This document shows positions 47,662-58,200 of a stretch of DNA of 64,000 bases, in pieces. Below the pieces are notes generated by a model. The model did not search any database, had not been told where the DNA came from, and was given only the letters and a program-made list of their open reading frames with translations. Both the position numbers and the translations under genes were made by a program. The stretch's first letter is position 1. The number at the start of each line of letters is the position of its first letter. Source of the DNA: Zelopaecilomyces penicillatus (taxonomy: Eukaryota; Ascomycota; Sordariomycetes; Hypocreales; Pseudodiploosporaceae). Location of the stretch: contig VCCP01000003.1 of assembly GCA_005765155.1 (NCBI GenBank), positions 1,612,001 to 1,676,000 of the forward strand, in the 5' to 3' direction.

Positions 47662-48221
47662 ATGTCTGACAATGTTGGACTATCCACGCCTCGAGGCAGT
47701 GGAACCTCGGGTTACGTCCAGCGAAATCTGGCCCAAGTCAAGCATCGAGACTATGGCGCTCCGTATCCAAAGGATCTAGACAGCCTACGACATAAGCAGC
47801 GACAACCAGATAAAGCCATCTTGGAACACGACCGGAAGCGAGAGGTTGAGGTCAAAGTGTTTGAGCTGAGAGACAAGCTTGAAGAGGAAGAGTGCGTCTT
47901 TAACGACTGTTCCGTCTCTCTTGGTATTTAAGATTGCTGACAGTCACTTACAGGGTCGATGAAGAAGATATCGACCGCCAATGCGACGAACTACGACAAA
48001 AGCTTCTTGCAGAAATGAATGCCAAAAAGAACCATGGGGCTAGGAAAACGTTCAAGGAACATCAAGTACACGAGATGGCTGACGCCAAGATAAAAGAGAG
48101 TGAGCGGCTACGCAGAGCCCTGAAAATCAGCTCCAATTATGAAGAGGGAAGTCATTGGAGGAGGCAGGAGGAGAGACTTAAGGAAGCTCTCAAAAACGAA
48201 GGAGAAGACAAGAAAGATTAG
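47662..48221 (+). CDS. cwc21: Pre-mRNA splicing factor CWC21 (SRm300/SRRM2-like N-terminal domain)
   Basis: Two exons, 47662-47891 and 47954-48221, give 165 residues; the 62-bp intron (donor GTGCGT, phase 2) restores LEEEEVDEEDIDRQCDELRQ. The N-terminus MSDNVGLSTPRGSGTSGYVQ RNLA is the hallmark of Cwc21/SRm300 proteins, which sit in the activated spliceosome and contact Prp8 and Snu114. The cwf21 domain covers about residues 50-105 (ILEHDRKREVEVKVFELRDK and DIDRQCDELRQKLL). The rest is a charged Lys/Glu-rich helix without a long RS tail. An upstream frame exists, but the ATG at 47662 gives the conserved N-terminus. Confidence 0.92.
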
Positions 48222-49177
48222 CTGGTTCTATGAAACCAAATTCTTTGGGGTCCTCCGTCATAACGAGTTGTATTCTGGAGATCAAGCGCTCCCCTGGGCC
48301 GGCGCCACCGCCATGATACCGTTGAGTCAGAATGCTCCGCGGAAGCTCATGAGAGTTTAACAATACGCCACGAGAAGTAGAAGGTGCCCTGTTACCAAAA
48401 TTGCGATCGATTTTCTAAGGCTCTGCAACACAGTCACTCTCTTACCAACGGAGATTGCCAGGTTACAAGGAATGCTAAGGGCGATGAGATGCTACTGGTT
48501 GCAGCGCAATCTTGGGGTTTCTTTTTTGAATCTCAATGGGACAGGTTTGCTAACGCTAAATAACGATCAAGGCGCATGGAGTTGGGTGTATGGTGTTCTT
48601 CTTTTCGAGCGCGAGTAGTGGATTGGATACCGATGGCCTGGAGAGCTCGGTTGCGCCCAGAGGATTCCAAGTTATGGACCCGACAGATCTGTAATATCAC
48701 ATGTTTCAGTATGCTTATCGATACTACTGTTAGAGTTATTAGTTTCAGGGGTTTTTGGCATCCTCTGCTGCTGCTGCTGATGTATATTTTGGCTTACTCT
48801 TTTTGGTAACATTTCATTGGAAGTTTTGATGAGAGCTTACCCTGTAGAGCTGAATATTTTGGATGGCTTCTAAATATTCAACCCCAAGTCTTGCTTCCGA
48901 CTTAATATTGAGATGATTGAACTGAGCTGTTTGTGACTGATGATTACACTGTTCTCACAATAAAAAATGTAACTTTGTATCTTACTCTTTGAACAAGTCA
49001 AATGGACTGGAGTATAAATGTTTCTACATGTATATAATATGGATTGTGGCGTATTTGAGCTTCAGCCACTTTCTAAGTGTCTGGCACACTACGTAATTGG
49101 GATGAATGCGACAACTTGCAACAAACGGTCTTTCAAACATTCTCGCTCATCGCAGCACTTGGATCGCAATAGTCAAC
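48222..49177. other. Intergenic region between cwc21 and use1
   Basis: AT-rich spacer containing the 3' flank of cwc21 and the promoter of use1. A CTGCTGCTGCTGCTG run lies near 48764-48778. No gene is supported. Confidence 0.5.
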
Positions 49178-50328
49178 ATGTCATATCTAGCAATGGCTAC
49201 CACTGCTTCACAAGACAGAAATACAGACGACCTTTCCTTCATAGAGCTTGGGCAACTCCTGTCACGATTGAAGCAATCTGTCCTCCACCCCACCTCAGAG
49301 CGCGACCGTAGGTTACGGACCAGCGAGTATGAGAGGACAAGAGTAGAATCGGTATGGTCTGATATGAGAACTGCAGAGAAAAACAACAGAATTATATGGT
49401 ATGGATATCTAACAAATGAGCGTCTGTAGAACCTGGAATATGCGCGAGCGGCGCTCACGAGGCTGGAACATGCGACGCTGGGAGGGAATGGGTCGCGAAG
49501 AAAGTCGGGTCGGCAGGCAGAACTTGCCGCTCAGAGAGAAACGCTGGAGATGCTGTTTGACAGGCTGGATGATTTGCGAAAGGTTTGGGCAGCTGAAGGG
49601 TATAAAAACGCCGAATAAGACTAACAAGTGTACAGGTAGCAGAGGACAACGATGAGGATAGTTCGGACGATGAAGATTTGTTAGCAGACTTTATACCCAC
49701 ACCAAGCGAGAGCACGGCATCAAGATCAATAGGCGCACCAGATGAAGAGTATCCCGAATGGGATATACCTGAGCCAGTTCCTCCAGAGCCACAAACAGAA
49801 GCAGAGCCGACACCCAACCTTCCAGTTGGGAGCTGGGAGAGCCCAGTCGATCACGCCCCTATCATAGAAGTACCTACACAGACAACCCAGACGCTTCGTG
49901 CCCGTTCGTCAGCTTCATCGCAAACACCCATATCCCACAGCACCGCCCGCGCCGCGCTATTCGCCAACCGCCGCAAGCCAGCAAGCCCACAGACGACAAC
50001 AGCGACCGCCGAGGCTATTTTGGATCAGCAGCGGGCGGAGCAGGATTCCATATCAGAGTCGATTCTCAGGATGGCAGGCGCTCTCAAGGCAAGCTCGCAA
50101 AGCTTCTCGTCCTCGCTCGAGGCAGACAAGAACGTGCTGGATGCCACTGGTTCGAAGATGGAGAAGTCGGAGCGGGGCATGGAGTCAGCACAGGGTCGGA
50201 TGGGCGCGCTGAAGCGGATGACGGAGGGCCAAGGGTGGTGGGGGAGAATGATTCTCTATGCTTGGGTGTATGGCCTGATGATTACGCTGGTGCTGTTTGT
50301 TTTTGTGTTTCCGAAGCTGAGGTTCTAG
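49178..50328 (+). CDS. use1: USE1-type ER SNARE, tail-anchored
   Basis: Three exons, 49178-49351, 49430-49582 and 49636-50328, give 339 residues; introns of 78 and 53 bp are phase 0. The N-terminal part has LSFIELGQLLSRLKQSVLHP and a helical stretch ending FDRLDDLRKVAE. An acidic and Pro/Thr-rich linker follows. The SNARE-like region at about residues 245-310 reads ESILRMAGALKASSQSFSSS then LEADKNVLDATGSKMEKSER, which is characteristic of Use1. One C-terminal membrane helix (ILYAWVYGLMITLVLFVFVF) ends four residues before the end. Use1 acts with Sec20, Ufe1 and Sec22 in COPI vesicle fusion at the ER. The donor of intron 2 is the weak GTTTGG. The start at 49178 is followed by a second in-frame ATG five codons on. 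It converges with the BRCT gene, 295 bp between stops. Confidence 0.9.
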
Positions 50329-50623
50329 GAAGGCATGTTGGGAGAGATATGGATGGATTAAATGGACGTATTAGATGGATGGATGAAATGTGATGAATCT
50401 GGAAAGCAATGACGAACTAATGTAGATGATGAAAGCTATGAATATATGGACTCAACGATATCCATGGGCGATATGCTACCTTCATGCCTGCTTCTACCAC
50501 TTATCCCTCCCTTGTATACTATGGGTGCTCAACTTCTCATACTCTGTGTGTTGTAGCCCCGATGCTACCAAAATTTGCGAATATCATCACCAGTGACTGA
50601 AGAAACATGTACTAGTTTCCGTT

Positions 50624-51949
50624 CTAGAGCGATAGATGTGGTTGCAGTCCCACATCATCGCCACTCTCCTGTGCGTTGGAATCTGCTTCACTAGACAGGG
50701 TAAGACCTTTGTCACATTCATCAGATCTTGATACCACTCCAGTGCTTGATTCTAAAGCATCTTCAGCACCTTCCTTCGAAGTCTCTTGAGTTTCTGGTTC
50801 CACTGGGGGCCATGGCAGACCCCGGAGCTGGGCATTAACTTCTCGGCAGTAGTCGTAACAGAATCGAAGTCGGCGGCCAACTGGCTTACCACCTGCCTAG
50901 ACTTAAGTGTTAGTAATTGTGACAAAAATGCCTATTTCTCTAGGCTCTTGTTCGATGCTAAAGGGGCTTCATACTGGAGGTGAATATCGGAAAAACTCAG
51001 CAGACATGGTTTTCTCCCCTAGCACACGATCTTGCCATTCAATGCCTGTCTTAATACGGAAAAACTCCATGAGGTGATCCATTTCTCGGCGCCAGGGGCC
51101 CGAACAGGGGCTGGGTCTGTAGAATCTGGGCTGGCTATCTCCTCTTTTTTTCAGGAACTTTGCCGTGAACCAGTAGAGATGAGGTTTAGCATTAGACTCC
51201 CAAAGCTGTCGTGGGTTTTAGTAAAGGGAAAGATTCCATAACCAGAGGGTATTGGTTTTTCTATGTGTGTTTTGCCAGGGTCTTACATAGAGTGTATACT
51301 TTTGTCCCTGTTCGCCTGTCGACTCTTCATCCCGGGTTATATTGATCTGATAAGAGAAAAAGTCCCTGTCGTGGTAGATGTGGAATAAGTCTGGAAGTAG
51401 AGACACAAACATTATCACCTAGCTATCATTTAAGTGTGTTAATGGAGCAGCTGGATTTTGCTTACTCGTGTTGACAGCTCTCTCGCCTTCCCGCTTGCCT
51501 CTTTCCACCCGTGCTTGTTCTCGTTTTAGAGCATTTGCCTTGGCTATGATATTTCTCATGGAGTATTTCTTCTCAGGCTCTCGTTTGTCGTTGACAGCAG
51601 AGACCTCGAACCAGTCATAGTGGACAATGTGCACATGCTTGCCTCGCCTCAATGCCTCTTTGACTGTGTAAGCTGTTAGCTAAAGGCGCTTTGGAGAAGA
51701 GGGTATGTGATTCTTTTCACAAATGGCCGGAAAAGCCCTGATTAAAGTTCTTTAGAGGTACGAACCTCTAGGAACTCTTTGGTTGAATTGCTCACGAGTG
51801 CAAAGCAGATGTGTTACATTCTCCCCAAAGTCTTCTGTGAACACCCCCCTACGCAGTTTAATCCACTTTTGCAGGTTTTCCACTGATGACTGGCCTGGAA
51901 GTGGACCAGCAGTAGAAATGACACGGTTCGCAAATATTGGGCGAGGCAT
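50624..51949 (-). CDS. BRCT-domain protein of unknown role
   Basis: Five exons on the minus strand, 51766-51949, 51466-51663, 51287-51390, 50975-51205 and 50624-50896, join in frame to 329 residues. A single N-terminal BRCT domain covers about residues 1-85: IFANRVISTAGPLPG, ENLQKWIKLRRGVFTEDF, VTHLLCTREQFNQ, then KEALRRGKHVHIVHYDWFEV with the conserved Trp. A basic helix follows. The middle part (FHIYHDRDFFSYQI, KYTLYLWESNAKPHLYWFTA) and YCREVNAQLRGLPWPP look conserved but match no domain I know. The C-terminus is acidic and Ser-rich. BRCT domains bind phosphopeptides or DNA ends in DNA-damage responses; the partner here is unknown. All four introns (78-102 bp) have GT-AG ends and keep the frame, so the model is self-consistent. 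Confidence 0.8.
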
Positions 51950-52426
51950 TACACTGAATTCGTATGGAAGCTGGTTGATGTGAATGTGATAGAGTACGCA
52001 CGAATGTAGTATTCTGGATTATGGAGCAATTAGAGTATATCAAAGAGATCTTGCAATTAGAGTGACATGAGAAGAGAGCAGTAAAATAACAAAGTAGGTA
52101 GAATTAATGAGGATTGGTCGCTCAGGCAAGAGAAGCTGCAAAGAGATGTTGAGCAAACCCCTAGAGATCATGAGGAGAAAGGTTGGTGTGGTCTATAATG
52201 CTGTTTAAAGGCACTGCACGGCACTGTCAACCCAACCACAGGCACTTGAGCGGCAACGAAAAGCCTTCAGATGGCAACTGAGTCAAATATAGACAGGCGT
52301 CAATCCGAGCGACCATGGGCTCGTTTTTGCTATAGCTAACATACCATTTACACAATATCCGTCTTGCATTTCATCAATTTGCTCTTATAACACAACCGAC
52401 GAGCCAAGCTCCATAATTGCTACTTT
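51950..52426. other. Spacer between BRCT and trpC genes
   Basis: This holds the leader of the BRCT gene and the 3' flank of trpC, both on the minus strand. Two GGCACTGCACGGCACTGTC-like short repeats occur near 52209-52230. No gene is seen. Confidence 0.5.
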
Positions 52427-54769
52427 TCACCTAATATCTTTTGCAGCTTCAACAAATGCAGCAATCTTTGCCAAACTCTGCTTTCCATCTTCCTCAACTC
52501 CGCTGCTCACATCGACTCCGATGACTCGGCTGCTGAGCTCCCCCAATGCGTTCACAACCTCGGCCACGTTGTCCGGATTCAATCCTCCCGCGAGGAAAAT
52601 CTTGAGCTCTGGGTCTTTCTCCAAAATCTCCTTGACTTTGGATACATCCAACAGCTTACCAGATCCAGATCCAGAATCAAGCAGCGGCACCGTGTGGTAC
52701 CCTCGCAGCGCTAGGCCAACATGATCTGGCTTGAAGGAGCGCACAACAGGCACGGGGATGAGATTAGCCCACTCAATGGGTTCATCGCCATGTAGCTGAA
52801 CCAGATCTAGATTGTAGAGCTTCTGCTTCTCCAGCACTTCACTGAGAGGTTGGTTCTGGAATATGCCCACCAAACGGGTCTGATGAGATTCGAGCCTTCC
52901 GGCAGCAGCTGCAAAGAAGTCTGTGGCAGCATTGGCGGCAATGGTGGGCTCACCTCTGGGTTCCAAGGCGCCGGTTTGTGAATGAATAGCTTCTGATATG
53001 GCAAGTGCGGTTTCGTGTGATACGCAACGCTTTGTGCCAGGTACCAAGATCATCCCAACAAAGTCAGCCTTTGACTTTATCGCTTCTAGCGCAGCCTCGG
53101 CACTGCGTGTGCCGCATACTTTAACATAGAGCTGTTTGGGTGGCTCCGTGCGAGACGGTGGTTTTGTGCCAGCACACAGCTCGCTGATGAACGTGCTTGC
53201 ATCTGGCGCTCGCATGATGGCTTCGCCCACTAGCACAGCGTTGATGCCGTCGGTCTTACACTCCAGAACGTCCTGATATGAGTTGATGCCACTTAAGGCG
53301 CAAATAATGACGTTTTCCGGAACCATGCTGCGCAGCCGGCTTGTTGTCTTCATATCAACTTCAAAGCTTTCTAGGTTACGATTGTTCACTCCGATAGCTT
53401 TGGAACCCAGCTTCAATGCAGTTGTCATCTCTTCGGCGGTTTGAACCTCGACTAAAGGTTCCATTCCAAGTGACACTGAGTATTTGTATAATCGCTCTAG
53501 CAATTCAATATCGAGCATTTTGACAATGAGTAAAACAGTGTCTGCTCCCGCCAGCCTAGCTTCCATAATCTGATACTCGTCAAAAATGAACTCTTTGCGT
53601 AGAATCGCTGGCCGATTGGGCATGCCATTCAATACTTGACGAACAGCCCGCAGGTCCTCGATGCTCCCTTTGAACCACTCAGGCTCTGTGAGGACCGAAA
53701 TGACACTTGCGCCTGCCAAAGCGTATTTCCGGGCTTGAACTGGGGCAGAAATATCCAACGCAAAGATTCCTTTGGAGGGTGAGCCTCGTTTGATCTCTGC
53801 CATCAAAGAAACATCAAATGGCGTTTGTCGCAGCCGGTTGATAAAAGGAACTAATGGAGGAGCTGCGTTGAGGTCATAAGCGGCTTGGAGATCTGACATC
53901 CTCTGTGACGGTATCTCTTTTTGAATATCAACAGCGGCCTTTCGATTGGCATATATCGTTTGCAGAATGTTGTTCTTTTTCGGCCGGGCAGGTACTGAAT
54001 CTGACTCCTTAACACTCGCCTTCTGCAGTTGCGCATTCTCTTCCCAGGTGCCACCCTGCATGTGAAGAAAGTTCTTGATCATAGTTCGACCATGAGCTGT
54101 GAGAATGCTCTCCGGATGAAATTGGACGCCTTCAACGACCAGTTTCTTATGGCGAACACCTTGAATGATGCCGGGGGAGCCATCGTCCTTCGCGATCCAA
54201 GATGAGACCTCAAGGACTTCTGGCAATGTCATATGCGTCCCTGCCAGTGAATGGTATCTAGTTACGGGCAGACCTTGGTTAAGGCCGGCAAAGACCCCCT
54301 TGGAATCGTGGGTCAAGGGTGATGTCTTGCCGTGCAGCCACTCGCCTGCCGAGCTGACCTCCCCACCGTATACATCAAACATGCATTGCCTAAGATGCAT
54401 AAGCCGCGAACATTCAACTTTGAGCCAAAAAAACCAAAAAAAAACCTACAAGCCCATGCAAACGCCCAAGACAGGGATCTTGCCAGCAAAGTGCCGGATG
54501 ACATCTCGACTGATGCCAGAGTCCGTGGTGGGGTGGCCGGGGCCGGGACTGATGATGACTTGGGTTGGGTTCTTTTTGATCAGCTCTTCCAAGGTAATCT
54601 TGTCATTGCGGAAGACATGGACCGTGGCGCCCTCCAGAACCAGGTATTGGTAGATATTCCAGGTGAAGGAATCGTAGTTGTCGATCAGGATGAGATTGGA
54701 CGCCGTTGGGACCGGGGGTGACGGCTCCGGCTGGTGAGGGGAATGGTCAACGATATCCGGAGTTGGCAT
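52427..54769 (-). CDS. trpC: Trifunctional tryptophan biosynthesis protein TrpC (GATase-IGPS-PRAI)
   Basis: Two exons on the minus strand, 54450-54769 and 52427-54389, give 760 residues, the usual length in filamentous ascomycetes. Residues ~24-220 are the class I glutamine amidotransferase subunit of anthranilate synthase: NYDSFTWNIYQYL, SPGPGHP, catalytic Cys104 in GVCMGLQCMFD, and VEGVQFHPES. Indole-3-glycerol-phosphate synthase follows at about 245-515: LMAEIKRGSPSKG, LRKEFIFDEYQI, IGVNNRNLESF. Phosphoribosylanthranilate isomerase ends the protein at about 525-760: YVKVCGTRSAEAA, VQLHGDE, LAGGLNPDNV, VDVSSGVEEDGKQ. It catalyses three steps from chorismate/anthranilate to indole-3-glycerol phosphate, with TrpE supplying the other anthranilate synthase subunit. 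The 60-bp intron splits codon 107, beside the active Cys, with an unusual GTAGGT donor and a long T-run. It diverges from NUP188. Confidence 0.97.
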
Positions 54770-55290
54770 TGTGCAGGAAGACTAGCCACTAGGCAAAAAA
54801 TTGGAACAAATTTAAAGGCGCTGGTCAGCAACTCTAGAAAACGATGACAACGGAAGACGCTGCTTTGAAAGAGGGGAGATTTCAATCACAGACGACTTGA
54901 TTCTAGAACCATGAGTCAAAAGCCGTGGTCGGCAGCGACTGCATATTGCCCTGAGTAAGCCAGTGTGCGATGGTGAATATAGAAACTGTGCAGACAATAG
55001 GAACACACAGCGTTTGGAACAGTGCGAATAGCAACAAACGACCCCGATAAGCCTCCGGCCCACCCTCGCTGGGGAGGTCGTTGACTTACGCTGAATTACG
55101 TTGTCGGCTCAACTTCGGGTTCCTGGCCGGGGAGCTGCCAAAAAGTTGACCCTGCAGCAGGAGCAGGAGAGCTACTCAACCAGCGCCGAAAGGTTCGTGT
55201 TGCAGCGCGTCAATCCCCACGACTTTCAAACCATCAACACTTCAAGGTGATGCATCGCCTGCCACTGCCACCTTACTGACGCTCGTGGCA
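54770..55290. promoter_or_regulatory. Bidirectional promoter region of trpC and nup188
   Basis: The 521 bp between divergent starts hold both promoters. One strong candidate regulatory site is the Gcn4/CPC1 heptamer described separately. No further open frame is supported. Confidence 0.5.
54912..54918. promoter_or_regulatory. Candidate CPC1/Gcn4 site (TGAGTCA) upstream of trpC
   Basis: TGAGTCA is a perfect match to the Gcn4/CPC1 bZIP consensus TGASTCA and lies 143 bp upstream of the trpC start codon. Tryptophan genes of filamentous fungi are known targets of cross-pathway control, so position and target make this site credible despite the short motif. Confidence 0.6.
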
Positions 55291-58200
55291 ATGGCGCCGG
55301 TGTCCGACCACACTTATTTCCCCTCTCTGGCGGAGTGCCTCACTGGGGAGAGGGTGCTTCTGTATGTTTTGGCTGGGCCTGATGCACCGCAAAACGAGCT
55401 ATGCGACTGACACTGCAGGTAGATCTTGGAAGCTTGTCGCCACAGCACTTTCGGACAGCTCCGGCCACCGCCAGAAGAATGCCGCGATTGTTAGTTTTCT
55501 CGACGACGACTATGTACGGGGACTCTTGAAAGCGCCGTCGACCGCTTTTCCGCCACCCAACGATGCCGCAAGGAAGGAATATGAGAGCAAGACGGCCCCA
55601 ATCAACGTTACAACGGCGTCTACTGAACGATTTGACATCAAGCAAATCAAGGAGGATGCGGAATGGCTGGGCAAGAATGCCAAAATCAACCTCGTAGCCG
55701 CTCTGCGGGTGGTCATGGTTGAGTACCAGTCGCGTGCATCACGACATCTCATGGGCCCGTTGTCAACTCAGGACGCTGCAAATTTGCAGGAGGCTGCGGG
55801 TCTCCAAAATGGCGAAGGAACGGCTTTTCTTTCCGACTTAGGCGCGGCGACTGCTCTGGATGACGACGAGATCCATGCTGAGTTCGCCCAGCCAAAGTCG
55901 AGAAAACGACGCCTGTTTGACACATTGTTGACAGAACGCCGCTGCTTCATGATGGCTGCAGAATATTCCAGCTCCATCAAGTTATATGGACGCATACCAA
56001 TATTGGCGCCAGGGGCAACTGAATTGGCTGAGCTCTACAAACTGCTACCGGCTCCACAGACCCGAGATGAAAGCGAAGCAATGCTCCCGGCTTATCTGCA
56101 TGTTGTGACGGACTGTATGGGTCGAATAGAGACTGGATTGAAGTCAGCTACAGACGAGAGCTTGCTGCTTACTGATGAAGTAGAGATTGATTGGCTGAGA
56201 ACGCTTTTGAATGAGGCTGTCCATGCCCTCTCGGTTGTTTTCCAGGTGGCTGACAGTTTTGGCAATGACTTCCCCCCCTCAGCAGCCGTAAACCAGTGGT
56301 TCTCCCTAATGGAAGCCTATGCCTTTTTCAGTTTCATTCAACCTGTTGGTATCCCCACAAACTTCACAAATAGCACGCGCCTTGCTGACTGAGCCACTAG
56401 ATTCACGAGCGGGTGACGGAGTTGATTCTCCCTCTCCAAACTCTCTCTGCCGCGATATCTATAGCACTTCTCAAACCCTACCGAGCTTTAACATACTTGG
56501 CTGATAGAGAAGAGGATCCAACGAAAGCGGACGATTCATACGATTCATATTTACTCATCTCAGATGTACTTGAACAAGTTCACAAGACTATAATCGATGC
56601 AGCTAGTGTCGATTCGGAGAGCGCTTGCCCTGTTATTTTCACTTGGACTTTTATCTTGCACCGTCTGAATGTCTCTTATCAAAACAGAACAGAAAAAAGA
56701 GACAACCTTTTGCAGCAGAAAGCCCGAGAGAATTTCGAGACGGCAGGTGCTATTCGTCCAGCAGCTGGACGACGCAACTCTGCCGGCAGCATCTTCTCCA
56801 TTGAGTCATCTAAATTCGACAACTTCCTGGAGAGTTCATCGCCCCCAAGAGACATGCAAGTTGTAGAGCAACTCGCTGCAGGAGTAACAATTCATGGCAA
56901 AGTATTCGAGGTCATGTCAAGAATGGCAGAGTCCCTCGGCCCTTCACTCAATGGTAGCATGACACCTTTGGTTAGCTCTCGAATTCGGGTAGTTTTCTTG
57001 GAGCTTCTCAAAGTTTCTTACCCAGTAGTTGGGTATCAATCAGAACCAGTTTCTTGCCTGCTCTCACTTCTTTCTCCTGGTCAAGGCTACTGGGATTTAA
57101 CCCCCAACGACAACCTCTCTCCCCTGCAGCACATTGTTTCAACTACGATACACGATGATTATGCCATGGACTTCTACTTCCAGCAAGCACTCAATCGGTA
57201 CCCATACGAATTCCTCCCTTTCATCACTATGTGCCGTACTCTCTGCACTGCAGCAATGATTCAAGATGATGAAAGGTCGGACCTGATCTTTGATCTTTTG
57301 CGCAAAACACCTACCCTGACTTTGCATTTTCCTCACGGATTTCTGGGCTTTGATCTGGTACAGGAGGAAGAAAATACCAACTCATTCTGCCTCACAGAAG
57401 AGATTTCGTTGATTTCTCTGTCGTCCTCATGGAGCCGGAGGTTGATTGAAGATGACGCATACCGGATACCTGCTGGCACGTATGGGCGTTTCATCACAGA
57501 TACGGGTGGTGTAGTAATGGTGGAGTACGAGCATTCGACTCTTTCATTGCTAGGTCGCCGACTCGAAATCAATCTTGCCAAGGAAGGCTACCGATCTGAG
57601 TTGGGAATGCTACAGCCCGATGAAATAGCCGAGGCCATCTTACTCTTGGCCACATTACTTCGGGTGGAGCAGCACAAAATGGCTAAAGAAAGTGGTAGCA
57701 GTAACGCATTGGTGCTCAAGGACAACGATTTATTGTCTGAGATAAGCAGACACATCAGTGGTGGCAAAGATATTGTCACTGTTGTTTGCGAGACAATGGA
57801 TTATTACATGCAAGATGAGCTAGCTATGAGCGAGGATGCTGCTGTCAATGTTTTGAGTGCGTGTATCAAGTTCCTACATGCCATATTACCAGTCCAGCCC
57901 AGTCGGGTGTGGTCATACTTAGCCCGAGGTGAACTGCTGAATTCGGAGTCAAGAGCAGGAAAATTGACCAAGATAACCGGTAGTCTGGACTTGGTCTCAG
58001 AAAGATTCGAATTTTTGACCACCTCATTATCGCTATTCTCGGGCCTCATCGATACAGCAATGTCATCGGCAGTTCAGCGCCGCGTGGGAAACAAAATGGC
58101 CAACAGGCAGCAAGCAGAATCAAACCCTTGGCTGGGAACGGCCGACAAGGTGCTGTCTCAGGTCGGGTTCTCGATTGCCCAAACGTCCGTGGACATCTTT

